Part shown: positions 27,095-35,845 of the stretch, piece after piece
Numbering within the stretch: the first letter of the stretch is position 1
Layout: each line of letters starts with the position of its first letter
From: Turneriella parva
GTDB lineage: Bacteria > Spirochaetota > Leptospiria > Turneriellales > Turneriellaceae
DNA length: 64,000 bases
Assembly: GCA_020719945.1 (NCBI GenBank)
Contig: DYPL01000001.1
Coordinates: 3,528-67,527, forward strand
Direction of reading: 5' to 3'
Notes under the pieces: generated by a model
Database searches by the model: none
The model's input: the letters and a program-made list of their open reading frames with translations, nothing else
What the model was told of the DNA's origin: nothing
Translations under genes and position numbers: made by a program

Positions 27095-27854
27095 GAGAGC
27101 CCTTGTCCTGCTTTTACTCTCGGCAGGCGCCGGATTGAGCGCGCAGGAAACTTTATCTGCCTATGAAATCATGGACAAGGTAGATGCGCGTTTAAAATAT
27201 CCGGATGGTCTTTCCAAATTTCAAATAACCATCACGGCCCGAAACGGATCTATTTCCGTAACCAAAGGTTCACTGTACCAGAAAGAGGACAGCAGCCTTT
27301 TTCTTTTTGACAGCATTAGCCGTGGCAGGGAACTAAAGCTTCTATACACGGATCGCGGTTTTAACACGTACGCCTATTTCTTCCACGATAAAAAGCTGTA
27401 TCATAAGCGGGATAACGACAGATTTGAATCTGTATTGTATTCTTCCTTTAACTACCAGGATCTTGGAAATTTGTCGCTTTTAGATAACTTTACACCCAGG
27501 ATCAATGGGTACGAAGAGGCCGAAGGAAAGCAATTTCTGCGCATAGAAAATATTCCCCTGGACAAGGGTCTCTACAGTAAACTGAATATTCTCGTCGATC
27601 CCTCCACCGATTACAGCATTTATCGAATGGACTACTACGATCGCGCCGGTATAATCATTAAGAGTATGGAAGTAGAGCAAAGGCTCTATCCGGTAAAAAC
27701 CTCCCAGGGGAGTGAATCTGTTTCCAAATTTATTTCTGTGCGCAGCATGGTCGACATGAACACTGGAAGAATCTCTACGTTTGAACTTCTGATCACGGAC
27801 AAAACAGCCAGGCTCGATGAGTCTCTTTTTAAACCAGAAAACATTGAAAAATAA
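27042..27854 (+). CDS. LolA-like periplasmic protein (TP0789-type)
   Basis: A 270-aa protein with a signal peptide (ALVLLLLSAGAGLSA, cleavage about residue 35). The mature domain resembles the LolA_like outer-membrane lipoprotein-sorting family known from Treponema TP0789: a beta-rich fold with SAYEIMDKVDARLKYPDG at the start and VDPSTDYSIYRMDYYDRAGIIIKSME near residue 190. Start is a TTG at 27042 placed 8 nt after AGGAG, which puts the first 53 nt inside greA. Role in lipid or lipoprotein handling is inferred from the fold. Confidence 0.7.
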   Translation: MKYSQFAKLSINPALLFKRALVLLLLSAGAGLSAQETLSAYEIMDKVDARLKYPDGLSKFQITITARNGSISVTKGSLYQKEDSSLFLFDSISRGRELKLLYTDRGFNTYAYFFHDKKLYHKRDNDRFESVLYSSFNYQDLGNLSLLDNFTPRINGYEEAEGKQFLRIENIPLDKGLYSKLNILVDPSTDYSIYRMDYYDRAGIIIKSMEVEQRLYPVKTSQGSESVSKFISVRSMVDMNTGRISTFELLITDKTARLDESLFKPENIEK

Positions 27855-28568
27855 ATGAATCCGCTCATCGGGACAACACATCCCTATCTGCTTTTGACAG
27901 AAGAAGAATGGCTACCCTTTGCTTCGGGGCTTGCCATAGCTGTGCCCAGTCGCCATAAGGTGCATTACGGAAAAGTGCTTAAAAAAAAACAGGAGCCGGT
28001 TCTTATTGGTAATGGAAAAGGATTTCTGTATCTTGCCCAGATGAATGGCGATACCCTTCTATTGGTAGAACAAATGGGCCAGCTTCCTCCGCCGCGCCCG
28101 GCATACCACAGTATGAATGCATACATAAAGCCTGGCCCCATGGAAGAAGTAGTGCGGCACGGCACGGAGCTGGGCGTAGCTACAATTCGCTTTGTCGTAA
28201 CAGATTATTCCGTTGCGCGCGAAGCCCGTCTGGAAAGACTCCAGAAAATTGCCGAAAGCGCTGCCATGCAATCGAGAAATCCGTTTTTGCCAAAATTGGA
28301 GTTCTCGGAACGCTGGGAAAATCACGTTCAACGAGACATGGCAATCGTTTGGGGAGAATGGAGAGACGCAACGAAGCGTGGCCCCATTTTGCCAAACGCA
28401 GAAAATTACTATTTTATTAACGGCCCGGAAGGGGGATGGAGCACTCGAGAAAAGGAGATTCTGCAGGACTACCCCGCCCTCTCCTTCGGAGAAACCGTGC
28501 TGCGATCTGAAACAGCGGCCCTTGCCGGTATTGTTGCGTTAAAGCAATTGACAGCCCAGATTTCTTGA
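27855..28568 (+). CDS. rsmE: 16S rRNA (uracil-1498 N3)-methyltransferase
   Basis: SPOUT-class methyltransferase of 237 aa. The C-terminal knot motifs INGPEGGWSTREKEIL and VLRSETAALAGIVALKQL are those of RsmE. The N-terminal PUA-like domain has HKVHYGKVLKK. The conserved arginine-rich loop usual before the SPOUT domain is present in part (VAREARLERLQKIAESAAMQS). Starts directly after the LolA-like gene. Confidence 0.9.
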   Translation: MNPLIGTTHPYLLLTEEEWLPFASGLAIAVPSRHKVHYGKVLKKKQEPVLIGNGKGFLYLAQMNGDTLLLVEQMGQLPPPRPAYHSMNAYIKPGPMEEVVRHGTELGVATIRFVVTDYSVAREARLERLQKIAESAAMQSRNPFLPKLEFSERWENHVQRDMAIVWGEWRDATKRGPILPNAENYYFINGPEGGWSTREKEILQDYPALSFGETVLRSETAALAGIVALKQLTAQIS

Positions 28569-28580
28569 AAACTCTCTCCC

Positions 28581-28775
28581 ATGATTGTTAATGGCGAAGC
28601 TCACGATTTGCCCGGTGTAAAAACCGTATCCGATTTACTGCAACATTTCCAACTTGCCGACCGGCCCGTTGCGGTAGACCATAACGGAATCATTCTGCAG
28701 GCTGATCTGTTTGCCAGTACTCCAATATCTTCTTCTGATGTCATAGAGCTCATTGAATTTACCGGAGGCGGCTGA
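28581..28775 (+). CDS. thiS: sulfur carrier protein ThiS
   Basis: A 64-aa ubiquitin-like protein that carries sulfur as a C-terminal thiocarboxylate for thiazole synthesis. MIVNGE at the start, VAVDHNGIILQAD in the middle and the terminal EFTGGG are typical. No other thi gene is adjacent, so it could serve another thiocarboxylate pathway. Its stop overlaps the next start (TGATG). Confidence 0.85.
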   Translation: MIVNGEAHDLPGVKTVSDLLQHFQLADRPVAVDHNGIILQADLFASTPISSSDVIELIEFTGGG

Positions 28776-29311
28776 TGTACCAGGATCTGGTTCCCCTGAT
28801 GATTTCTTTTCCGGCGGCCCTTGCCGTTTATACTGGAAGAGAGATTTTCAGAAATTATCTTTTGCATTCTTTAACGGGCAAACGGCAGAATCATCCCCTG
28901 TATTACCTCGACATCTGGGCTGTGGGCACTGCCGCGCTTTTTCCGCTTTCCTGGGGCGGGATGGTACACAGGGAGCGCATGGACAACCGACTAAGTTACC
29001 TTCTTTCGCAGATATTTTTTGCGTTGATTGTCGCGGCCTTGTTTGTGTATTTTTTGTTGAAGGGGAACCATGTTGCGGGATATGTATATGAACTTCTTCG
29101 CTATGCCATGCAGCTTAGCTATACACTGTTTCTGATCAATTTTATACCCTTACCGCCTTTCGATGCGTCGTATCTTTTCGTAAAACTTTTTCCCCGGAAC
29201 AGAGCAGTGCGGCACCTCTTTACAGCATCCAAACTGGCACTTATAGCCTTTGCTCTTTTTTTTGCGGATAGACTTCCCGGCTGGTTGACGGGAGACTTTC
29301 TGATTCAATAG
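28775..29311 (+). CDS. site-2-protease-like membrane protein lacking HExxH
   Basis: A 178-aa protein with four or five hydrophobic segments. Two regions match M50B site-2 proteases: the segment after the first helix (LTGKRQNHPLYYLDIW, like LTLNPLxHID) and the helix NFIPLPPFDASYLF, like N-x-x-P-x-P-P-x-D. The zinc motif HExxH that should precede the first is replaced by YTGREIF, so no histidine ligand remains. It is likely a catalytically dead homologue. Function unknown. Confidence 0.6.
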   Translation: MYQDLVPLMISFPAALAVYTGREIFRNYLLHSLTGKRQNHPLYYLDIWAVGTAALFPLSWGGMVHRERMDNRLSYLLSQIFFALIVAALFVYFLLKGNHVAGYVYELLRYAMQLSYTLFLINFIPLPPFDASYLFVKLFPRNRAVRHLFTASKLALIAFALFFADRLPGWLTGDFLIQ

Positions 29312-29317
29312 ATACCC

Positions 29318-30322
29318 ATGAGCAAGCAACGTGTACTAAGCGGAATGCAACCTACTGGCCCTCTTCACATTGGGCACTATCTTGGCGTTTTGAAAAATTA
29401 CGTCAAACTGCAGGAAGATTACTCGGCCTATTTCATGGTGGCAAATCTGCATGCGCTCACTGTTTTTTACACAGAATATAAAAAGGCGCATGCCTTTATT
29501 TCACCTCTCGTATCGGACTGGCTTGCTGCCGGCCTGGATCCAGAAAAAGCTGTGTTGTTTGTGCAAAGCGATGTACCTGCCCACAGCGAGCTGTATACCA
29601 TATTATCCATGTATACTCCCGTTTCATGGTTGATGCGCAATCCTACCTACAAAGAAAAGCAGGATAACATGGATAAAGATATAGATTCGCATGGATTTCT
29701 TGGCTATCCTGTGTTGCAGGCGGCAGATATTCTTTTGTATCGCCCTGAGTTTGTGCCAATCGGGGAAGACCAGTTGCCGCATTTGGAATTAACGCGCGAA
29801 ATAGCGCGCCGTTTTAACTATTACAATGCCGAAGGCGGCCCACTGCTTTCGGAGCCCAAGGCTCTTCTTTCCGAGTTTCCCAAAGTGACAGGAACCGATG
29901 GTAGAAAAATGTCTAAGAGTTACGGTAATGTAATCAACCTGGCGGACAGCCAAGAAGAGCTTTCCCAGAAATTAAAGGGAATGAAGACAGATACAAACAG
30001 AGTGCGCAGGAATGATCCCGGAACTCCGGAAAACTGTCCTGTTTTTTCTTACTATGATTTTTTTCTGCCAGCAGAGAAAGAAGAAGTAGCCGAGTCGTGC
30101 AGAACTGCTTCCATTGGCTGCAAAGACTGTAAGCAAAATGTTTTAGAGCAATTGCTCCAAACATTAGAACCCTTCAGAGCGCAAAGGGTGAAATGCCAAA
30201 GCAATCCAGAACGAATTAATGAAATTCTCTCAGCGGGAGCAGACAAGGCTAAGAATACAGCGCGGGATACAATGAACGATCTTTCGAATGCTATGGGTCT
30301 GATAAAAAATTACACCCTTTAA
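29318..30322 (+). CDS. trpS: tryptophanyl-tRNA synthetase
   Basis: Class I aminoacyl-tRNA synthetase of 334 aa charging tRNA-Trp. The HIGH motif is GPLHIGHYLG (residues 14-23) and the KMSKS loop is GRKMSKSYGN near residue 200. VLQAADILLYRPEFVPIGEDQLPHLELTREIARRF is typical. It lies 3 nt before scpA. Confidence 0.97.
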   Translation: MSKQRVLSGMQPTGPLHIGHYLGVLKNYVKLQEDYSAYFMVANLHALTVFYTEYKKAHAFISPLVSDWLAAGLDPEKAVLFVQSDVPAHSELYTILSMYTPVSWLMRNPTYKEKQDNMDKDIDSHGFLGYPVLQAADILLYRPEFVPIGEDQLPHLELTREIARRFNYYNAEGGPLLSEPKALLSEFPKVTGTDGRKMSKSYGNVINLADSQEELSQKLKGMKTDTNRVRRNDPGTPENCPVFSYYDFFLPAEKEEVAESCRTASIGCKDCKQNVLEQLLQTLEPFRAQRVKCQSNPERINEILSAGADKAKNTARDTMNDLSNAMGLIKNYTL

Positions 30323-30324
30323 GT

Positions 30325-31074
30325 ATGGATAACACATTTCAGGTAGCTTTTATTACAAGGGATGGCAATGCTGAAAATGCCCCCCTGGAATATCTTTGGA
30401 AGCTGATAGAAAGCTACGAAGTTGACATTTTTGAAGTATCGCTTTCCCGCATAACCGATGATTTTATTGCCTATATGAAAAGCGGTTCCATTACTCTCGA
30501 AGAGCAGTCTGACTTTGTATTTATGGCTGCCAGGCTGATCTATTACAAATCCCGCCTGCTGCTGCCAAATCCGGGATTCGAGGAAGATGAAGAGAATGAT
30601 TTCCTCCCCCTGGAACTTGTAGAGCAATTACTCGAATACAAGCGCTTTCAGGCGGCGGCTGAAAAGCTTTCTGCCCTGGAAGCTGCAACTCAGTTTTCCT
30701 TTCCCAGGGAGCAGACATGGTCGCAATACGAGGAAGATCTGGATTTTCTGGAAGTGGATCTTATATCTTTTTTGAAAGCGTTTCGCGGGTTTCTGGAACG
30801 GGAACAAAAAAAGCGACCTCTAAAAATAGAGGAGGAAGAGGTAACGGTACAGGAAATGATGCTGTACTGGGATTCCCTGTTTGATCAAAAAGGATCTCAA
30901 TTATCCTTTTTTGCGGAACTGGGTACCTTTTCCAGGATGCGGATTGTTGCGTCTTTTCTTGCTGTTCTGGAACTGGCAAGATTAAAGCGTTGTTTCTTAA
31001 CGCAGGACGCACAATATACCGATATACTACTCATGGAAATTCCGGAAAACAGAAAGGAGACGGTCTATGTCTGA
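30325..31074 (+). CDS. scpA: segregation and condensation protein ScpA
   Basis: Kleisin subunit of the SMC condensin that compacts the chromosome. The 249 aa begin with the typical GNAENAPLEYLWKLIESYEVDIFEVSLSRITDDF, followed by an AARLIYYKSRLLLP helix; a winged-helix C-terminus ends in LARLKRCFLTQD. The gene overlaps scpB by 8 nt. SMC itself is not in the window. Location close to oriC and parS fits ParB-guided condensin loading. Confidence 0.9.
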   Translation: MDNTFQVAFITRDGNAENAPLEYLWKLIESYEVDIFEVSLSRITDDFIAYMKSGSITLEEQSDFVFMAARLIYYKSRLLLPNPGFEEDEENDFLPLELVEQLLEYKRFQAAAEKLSALEAATQFSFPREQTWSQYEEDLDFLEVDLISFLKAFRGFLEREQKKRPLKIEEEEVTVQEMMLYWDSLFDQKGSQLSFFAELGTFSRMRIVASFLAVLELARLKRCFLTQDAQYTDILLMEIPENRKETVYV

Positions 31075-31606
31075 CGCCGTTGAACTGCGCTCTGCTGTAG
31101 AGGCTCTCCTTTTTATTTCCGGGACTGGATTAACGGCGCGCGAAATTGCTTCTGGTCTGTCTGCCGATCTTGTGGAAATTCAAATAGCACTGGATTCACT
31201 GGTAGACGACTATCTCGATAGAAACGGTGGAATTGTTATTTCCGAAGGCGGCGGCGTGTATCGCTTTACAACGCGTGGCTCTGTGTTTCCGTACATTCAG
31301 AACTTTTTAAAAGAGAAAAAAAAGGAAACACTGTCACGCACCATGATGGAAGTCCTCGCCATTATTACTTATAAACAGCCCGTCACATTGTACGAGATCG
31401 ATGAAATTCGCGGGGCAAGTTCTCGCTCACAGGTAACCAGCCTGGTATCGCGCAATCTAATCAAGGTTGTTGGACAAAAAGAGGTGCCAGGGCGGCCTTC
31501 GCTGTATGGCACAACCCGCGCATTTTTAGAATATTTTAATTTGAACAGCCTGGAGGAGTTGCCACCTCCCGAAGAAGTAAAAGCTTTAAATTTTGAGGAA
31601 TTATGA
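31067..31606 (+). CDS. scpB: segregation and condensation protein ScpB
   Basis: Winged-helix partner of ScpA, 179 aa. LRSAVEALLFISGTGLTAREIAS, the segment ETLSRTMMEVLAIITYKQPVTLYEIDEIRG and the closing VPGRPSLYGTTRAFLEYFNL are characteristic. Overlaps pheA by 4 nt, so scpA-scpB-pheA is one coupled unit. Confidence 0.93.
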   Translation: MSDAVELRSAVEALLFISGTGLTAREIASGLSADLVEIQIALDSLVDDYLDRNGGIVISEGGGVYRFTTRGSVFPYIQNFLKEKKKETLSRTMMEVLAIITYKQPVTLYEIDEIRGASSRSQVTSLVSRNLIKVVGQKEVPGRPSLYGTTRAFLEYFNLNSLEELPPPEEVKALNFEEL

Positions 31607-32691
31607 GTAACAAGACGCTCGAAGAAGTACGAAAAAAAATCAATGAACTGGACTCTGACATTATAGAACTCCTTGTAGAAAGGCTGGCACTTTCTGCCGA
31701 TGTTGCGCGCGCCAAAAGTCTGGACAATTCTCCGCTGTACAGGCCGGACAGAGAAAAACAGATTTTTGAACGCATTTCTACCATAAACGGTTCGCGAATT
31801 CCAGACAGATTTATAATTCCCGTGTATAGAGAACTGATTGGTGCTTCGCTAAATATGCAGGGCCAGTTTCGTGTTGGCTATTTTGGGGATCCTGGTTCTT
31901 TTACACATGCCGCTGCCATTAAGAAATTTGGCGGGTCGTATGAGTTTCAGTCTTACAAAACAAGCGAACGTGTTTTTGATGCTGTCCAAAAAAATGAAAT
32001 CCGGTATGGGGTTGTGCCCATAGAAAATTCTACAGAGGGCATGGTAAACAGTACTCTGGATTCACTGCTGGCTTTTGATTTAAATATATACAGCGAAGTA
32101 TTGCTGCCGATTGAGCAATCTCTGTTGGGTTATGCGAATGACGTTGCAGAGATAAAAAAGATTTATACCCACCCCCACGCTCATGCCCAGGTTAAAAAAT
32201 GGTTGGAGGCAAATATACCCCTTGCAGAATATATTCCCACGGATTCCACTTCTGCCGGTGTTCGCATGGTGTCCGAAAATTCAAATCCCGAAAATGCCGC
32301 TGTCGGACCTTTTTCTGCCTCAACCGTGTATAATGTACCTGTTCTAAGAAAGAACATTACAGACTATAACAGAAACTTTACAAGATTTATAATAATTTCT
32401 TCTGAAAAGGCCCTGCCCTCGGGAAAAGATAAAACTATTATTTCATTCATATTGCCCGATACTGCAGGTGCTCTGTACGATGCTCTGGAGCCTTTTAAGA
32501 GGTACGGCATAAACATGACATCGATAGAATCCAGGCCGCAAAAGTCGGGGATATGGAGCTATGTATTCTTTGTGGATTTTGACGGGCATTCAGACAGCGG
32601 GCCAAGTCTGTCCGTTTTATCCGATTTGCGGCCCAAAGTGAGCAATCTTCGCGTTCTGGGATCGTATCCCGTCGACAACTCGGAGTTTTAG
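31603..32691 (+). CDS. pheA: bifunctional chorismate mutase / prephenate dehydratase
   Basis: Phenylalanine synthesis from chorismate, 362 aa. Residues 1-85 form an AroQ chorismate mutase (EEVRKKINELDSDIIELLVERLAL). The dehydratase domain starts at GYFGDPGSFTHAAA and carries NRNFTRFIII (TRF motif). The ACT domain with SIESRPQKSG near residue 310 is the expected phenylalanine feedback site. DAHP synthase, the first step of the pathway, is 3 kb downstream. Confidence 0.95.
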   Translation: MSNKTLEEVRKKINELDSDIIELLVERLALSADVARAKSLDNSPLYRPDREKQIFERISTINGSRIPDRFIIPVYRELIGASLNMQGQFRVGYFGDPGSFTHAAAIKKFGGSYEFQSYKTSERVFDAVQKNEIRYGVVPIENSTEGMVNSTLDSLLAFDLNIYSEVLLPIEQSLLGYANDVAEIKKIYTHPHAHAQVKKWLEANIPLAEYIPTDSTSAGVRMVSENSNPENAAVGPFSASTVYNVPVLRKNITDYNRNFTRFIIISSEKALPSGKDKTIISFILPDTAGALYDALEPFKRYGINMTSIESRPQKSGIWSYVFFVDFDGHSDSGPSLSVLSDLRPKVSNLRVLGSYPVDNSEF

Positions 32692-32712
32692 GCCTGCAAA
32701 ATCTTGTTCTGC

Positions 32713-33012
32713 TTACTCGACAATTTCTACCTTGGAGAGATACTCGCTAAGCTGTTCCAGCTCCTGGCTGATTCTGTCTTTGGCCTGATCTTTGGCTGCA
32801 ATTTCCATGGCGGCTCCAATTTCTGTAATTCTATCAAATCCATAACTCCCGCCGGAGCCTTTCATTCGGTGTGCTAAAACTCGAATCTCTTCAAAGTTAC
32901 CATCTGCAAGAAGATTTTTTATGGCACCAATATCGTCACGCCTTTTATCGAGATACCCTGGTATTAGATCGATCAGGTCCGGATCGGCTTTAATGAAAAT
33001 TTTTTCAGACAT
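32713..33012 (-). CDS. histidine phosphotransfer (HPt) protein
   Basis: A 99-aa helical protein with the HPt motif LAHRMKGSGGSYGFDRI; His48 is the phosphorylated residue. Stand-alone HPt proteins shuttle phosphate between a hybrid kinase and a response regulator. No kinase is adjacent; the REC-kinase hybrid at 0.3 kb is one possible donor, purely by inference. Convergent with pheA. Confidence 0.85.
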   Translation of the reverse strand: MSEKIFIKADPDLIDLIPGYLDKRRDDIGAIKNLLADGNFEEIRVLAHRMKGSGGSYGFDRITEIGAAMEIAAKDQAKDRISQELEQLSEYLSKVEIVE

Positions 33013-33061
33013 ACAGAGGCCTTATGAATATATCCGCTCTGTCAAGAAAATTTGTAAAGCA

Positions 33062-33415
33062 TCAGGCTGCTTTCTTTTGGGAACTGCAGAAAAAATACAA
33101 AGCTTCCTCTGATATCCACGATACCGAAAATCCAATGCGCGCAAGTCTGCGCAGGTACCGAAGTGTGTCCTTGCGGATAACGAGATGGGCCTTCCGTGTT
33201 TGTCCCGGAGGCAGTAATGGTGTTGTATACCGGATTCCGTGCGGGGAAATTTGAAATGGCGGAGCGTGCAGAAAACTGCGGTATCGGTTGCCAAAGACTG
33301 CGTCCGAAAACAGCATTAATGCCAGATCCAGAGAATCTTGAGCCATGATTTTTTTAAGTTTGGTCTGTCCCACTACGGAAAGCCTCACAGGAATAATGAT
33401 TTTTGCTTTGTCCAT
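33062..33415 (-). CDS. hypothetical protein
   Basis: A 117-aa reading frame between the GH31 gene and the HPt gene, all on the minus strand. The first half (KIIIPVRLSVVGQTKLKKIM and LDLALMLFSDAVFGNR) looks like a normal folded protein. The second half is basic and aromatic. No Shine-Dalgarno precedes the ATG at 33415. I do not recognise a family; other reading frames of this stretch are less protein-like. Confidence 0.45.
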   Translation of the reverse strand: MDKAKIIIPVRLSVVGQTKLKKIMAQDSLDLALMLFSDAVFGNRYRSFLHAPPFQISPHGIRYTTPLLPPGQTRKAHLVIRKDTLRYLRRLARIGFSVSWISEEALYFFCSSQKKAA

Positions 33416-33447
33416 ATAATAGTAATGTGGACAAATTTCAAAAAGGT

Positions 33448-35754
33448 TTATTTTTTTGCGAAAAAAACGGACCGAATACTCGTAGGCAGTAAAAATTCTG
33501 ACACTATTGTGTCCCGCCCTTCTTCTGCCAGGGAAACAGTTTCCCTTCTAAAGTCTTTTCTACCCGATTTGGCGATTGTGTATTCCTTTGGTAAGCGCAC
33601 CGAAATAAATGCATAAGCCGGATTATACTTTTTATTTTTTACAGAAATGTTTAGATGAATCTTGCCAGACTTATCCATGCTTCCGTCCATAATCAAAAGA
33701 AAGAATTTGTCTTGGAGATAGGATTTGCTGCTGCCATCGTCCAGATAGTATTCCCCATACATTTTTGCATCAGGATATATTTCCAGCACCAGCGAGCCCT
33801 GGAGGGTTTCCGGAGCATTGCGTCCCGGAATTGCTTTGGGTAAAATGCTGCCAGATTTAACAAACATGGGGTAGCGTCCAAGCGGAGATGGTTCGGTGAT
33901 TTCTGTGTTGCTTGCCATGAGTTGGAGAGTTGAGTAAGAATACCAGTTGCCCGGGGGAAGGCGCAGTGTTTTTTCTTTTTGGCCTTTTTGGAGAATGGGA
34001 GCCACGAGAATAGAATTCCCAATCAAAAATTTATCCTGGTGTTCAGAATGAGACAGTTCTGGAAAAAGCGAAAAAACGGGGCGGATGACAGGAATTCCCG
34101 TGAGAGTGCTTTCCCGGGCCAGCCAGTAATAATACGGCAGAAGAGTATAGCGACGAAAAATCTGCATTCGCGTCAGCCGCAATGCCTCTTTCCCCAAAGA
34201 CCAGGGATCCTGCGAATAGGAATTTTTGACCGTGTGGATGCGGTAGAATGGCATGAGAGAGCCGAGTTCATTCCAGCGAATAAAAAGTTCCCTGTCTCGA
34301 ATGAGCTTTACCATCCGCATAAAGGGATTTCTGCTACCAAATCCACCGACATCCGCTCCCGTAAACGGTACTCCGTTAATTCCAAGATGCAGTACATGGT
34401 GAAGGTTTTCGGAAAGATGTTTCCAGCTCGTTATATTGTCCCCCGTCCATAAAAAAGAATATCGTTGTATTCCCGGGGAACCAGAACGCGTGAGTACAAA
34501 CGCTCTTTTTTCGGGTTGTATTTTTTCGAGGGCGTCCAACGTGCTGCGCGCCATTTGAATGGCATACAGATTTCTGTATCTGGCATGGCTGCCAAATTCA
34601 TGTTTTATATTTTCTGCGAGGGGATTATATTTTTTATCGAGCCAGAGTACGGGATCGTTCATATCGTTCCAGATTCCTGAAACGCCGTTCTGGAGCAGTT
34701 CGGAGTGTAGATGCGCCCACCACTCGCGCACATCTTCTCTGGAAAAATCGGGAAAGATTGTTTTTCCTGGCCAGACTTTTCCTACAAAAAGATTGCCCTG
34801 CCTGGTTTTCAGGAATACATCGCGCTCTAACCCGTCTTGGTACACGGGCCACGAGCTATCTACTTTAATGCCGGGATCTACTATGGCTACCGTCCGGAAA
34901 CCGTTGCGCTCTAAGGTGGCATTCATTGTTTCAGGATCTGGGAAATTATGTCGATTCCAAGTGAATACTTTAAATGCATCCATGTAGTCAATGTCGAGCC
35001 ATATAGAATCGCAGGGAATGTTTTCCCTTCTCATGCGATCTGCAATGCTGTAAACTTCAGCCTCGGATTTGTAGGAATAGCGCGACTGGTGAAAGCCCAG
35101 TGACCAGACGGGTGGTAGATACGGCCTACCCGTTAGAGAAGTGTAAATTTCAAGAATTCTGCCGAAACTTCCCTCCCCTGATTCCTGCAGTAAAATGAGA
35201 TCCAGAGAAACGGGTTCATCGGTTAGACATGTAAAAGAGAATGCACTGCCATTAGATTCAAAGCGGGAAGGATAACTGGAGGGAAGAAAAAAGTAAAAGA
35301 GATCTTTTCCTCTTTTAAGCATAACGCCAGGAAAGGATGCATACACAGATTCGGGTATGCTGTAAAACAATGTGTCTATATTGATCAGGTTTACGGAACT
35401 ATGGTTGCGCAACGCGCCACCCGGCGTTGCACCCAAACCAAGGAGTTCATCGCCCGGTAAAAGGGCAAAGGTGATGCCGGTAACGGCTCCGTCTGCCAGA
35501 ATAATCTCGCCCTGTAAAATGCTGCTTGCCTTGTGTTGGATGCTAAAATTTCTGGAATTTTCTTCTTTGCCAAATAACCAGCCGTTTTGGCGATACCGAA
35601 GAATGTTGTGTAAAGATGTAGATTTAACAGGGGCCGGATTTCTATCTGGCAGTAAGGATTCGTGGGATAAAAAATAGGGAATGTTCTGAATATTGACGGC
35701 CAGTCTGAGAGCAGAATTTTTCTGAGCCGATAACAAAAGCTGCTTTTGCTGCAT
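33448..35754 (-). CDS. glycoside hydrolase family 31 (alpha-glucosidase/xylosidase type)
   Basis: A 768-aa retaining alpha-glycosidase. The (beta/alpha)8 core is marked by PVWSLGFHQSRYSYKSEAEV and DSIWLDIDYMDAFKVFTWN. The nucleophile region GIWNDMNDP lies near residue 361 and the acid/base region SFLWTGDNITSWKHL near 430. The N-terminal galactose-mutarotase-like domain is present. No signal peptide is evident, so it is probably cytoplasmic. Spirochaetes of this type are not sugar specialists, so the substrate (glycogen-like oligosaccharides?) is uncertain. Confidence 0.9.
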   Translation of the reverse strand: MQQKQLLLSAQKNSALRLAVNIQNIPYFLSHESLLPDRNPAPVKSTSLHNILRYRQNGWLFGKEENSRNFSIQHKASSILQGEIILADGAVTGITFALLPGDELLGLGATPGGALRNHSSVNLINIDTLFYSIPESVYASFPGVMLKRGKDLFYFFLPSSYPSRFESNGSAFSFTCLTDEPVSLDLILLQESGEGSFGRILEIYTSLTGRPYLPPVWSLGFHQSRYSYKSEAEVYSIADRMRRENIPCDSIWLDIDYMDAFKVFTWNRHNFPDPETMNATLERNGFRTVAIVDPGIKVDSSWPVYQDGLERDVFLKTRQGNLFVGKVWPGKTIFPDFSREDVREWWAHLHSELLQNGVSGIWNDMNDPVLWLDKKYNPLAENIKHEFGSHARYRNLYAIQMARSTLDALEKIQPEKRAFVLTRSGSPGIQRYSFLWTGDNITSWKHLSENLHHVLHLGINGVPFTGADVGGFGSRNPFMRMVKLIRDRELFIRWNELGSLMPFYRIHTVKNSYSQDPWSLGKEALRLTRMQIFRRYTLLPYYYWLARESTLTGIPVIRPVFSLFPELSHSEHQDKFLIGNSILVAPILQKGQKEKTLRLPPGNWYSYSTLQLMASNTEITEPSPLGRYPMFVKSGSILPKAIPGRNAPETLQGSLVLEIYPDAKMYGEYYLDDGSSKSYLQDKFFLLIMDGSMDKSGKIHLNISVKNKKYNPAYAFISVRLPKEYTIAKSGRKDFRRETVSLAEEGRDTIVSEFLLPTSIRSVFFAKK

Positions 35755-35761
35755 ACGGTTT

Positions 35762-35789
35762 AGTATTGTATTTCGCTACAGAATGTCAA
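35762..35789 (-). promoter_or_regulatory. sigma-70 promoter of the GH31 gene
   Basis: On the minus strand TTGACA (35784-35789), a 16-nt spacer and AATACT (35762-35767). The ATG at 35754 begins eight nt after the -10 element and has no Shine-Dalgarno, so the message is predicted to be leaderless. Confidence 0.5.
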
Positions 35790-35845
35790 CGCTTTGGGCA
35801 ATGTAATTTAGTTTACGACACATCTTAAAGAGGAAACAGGTCGCT

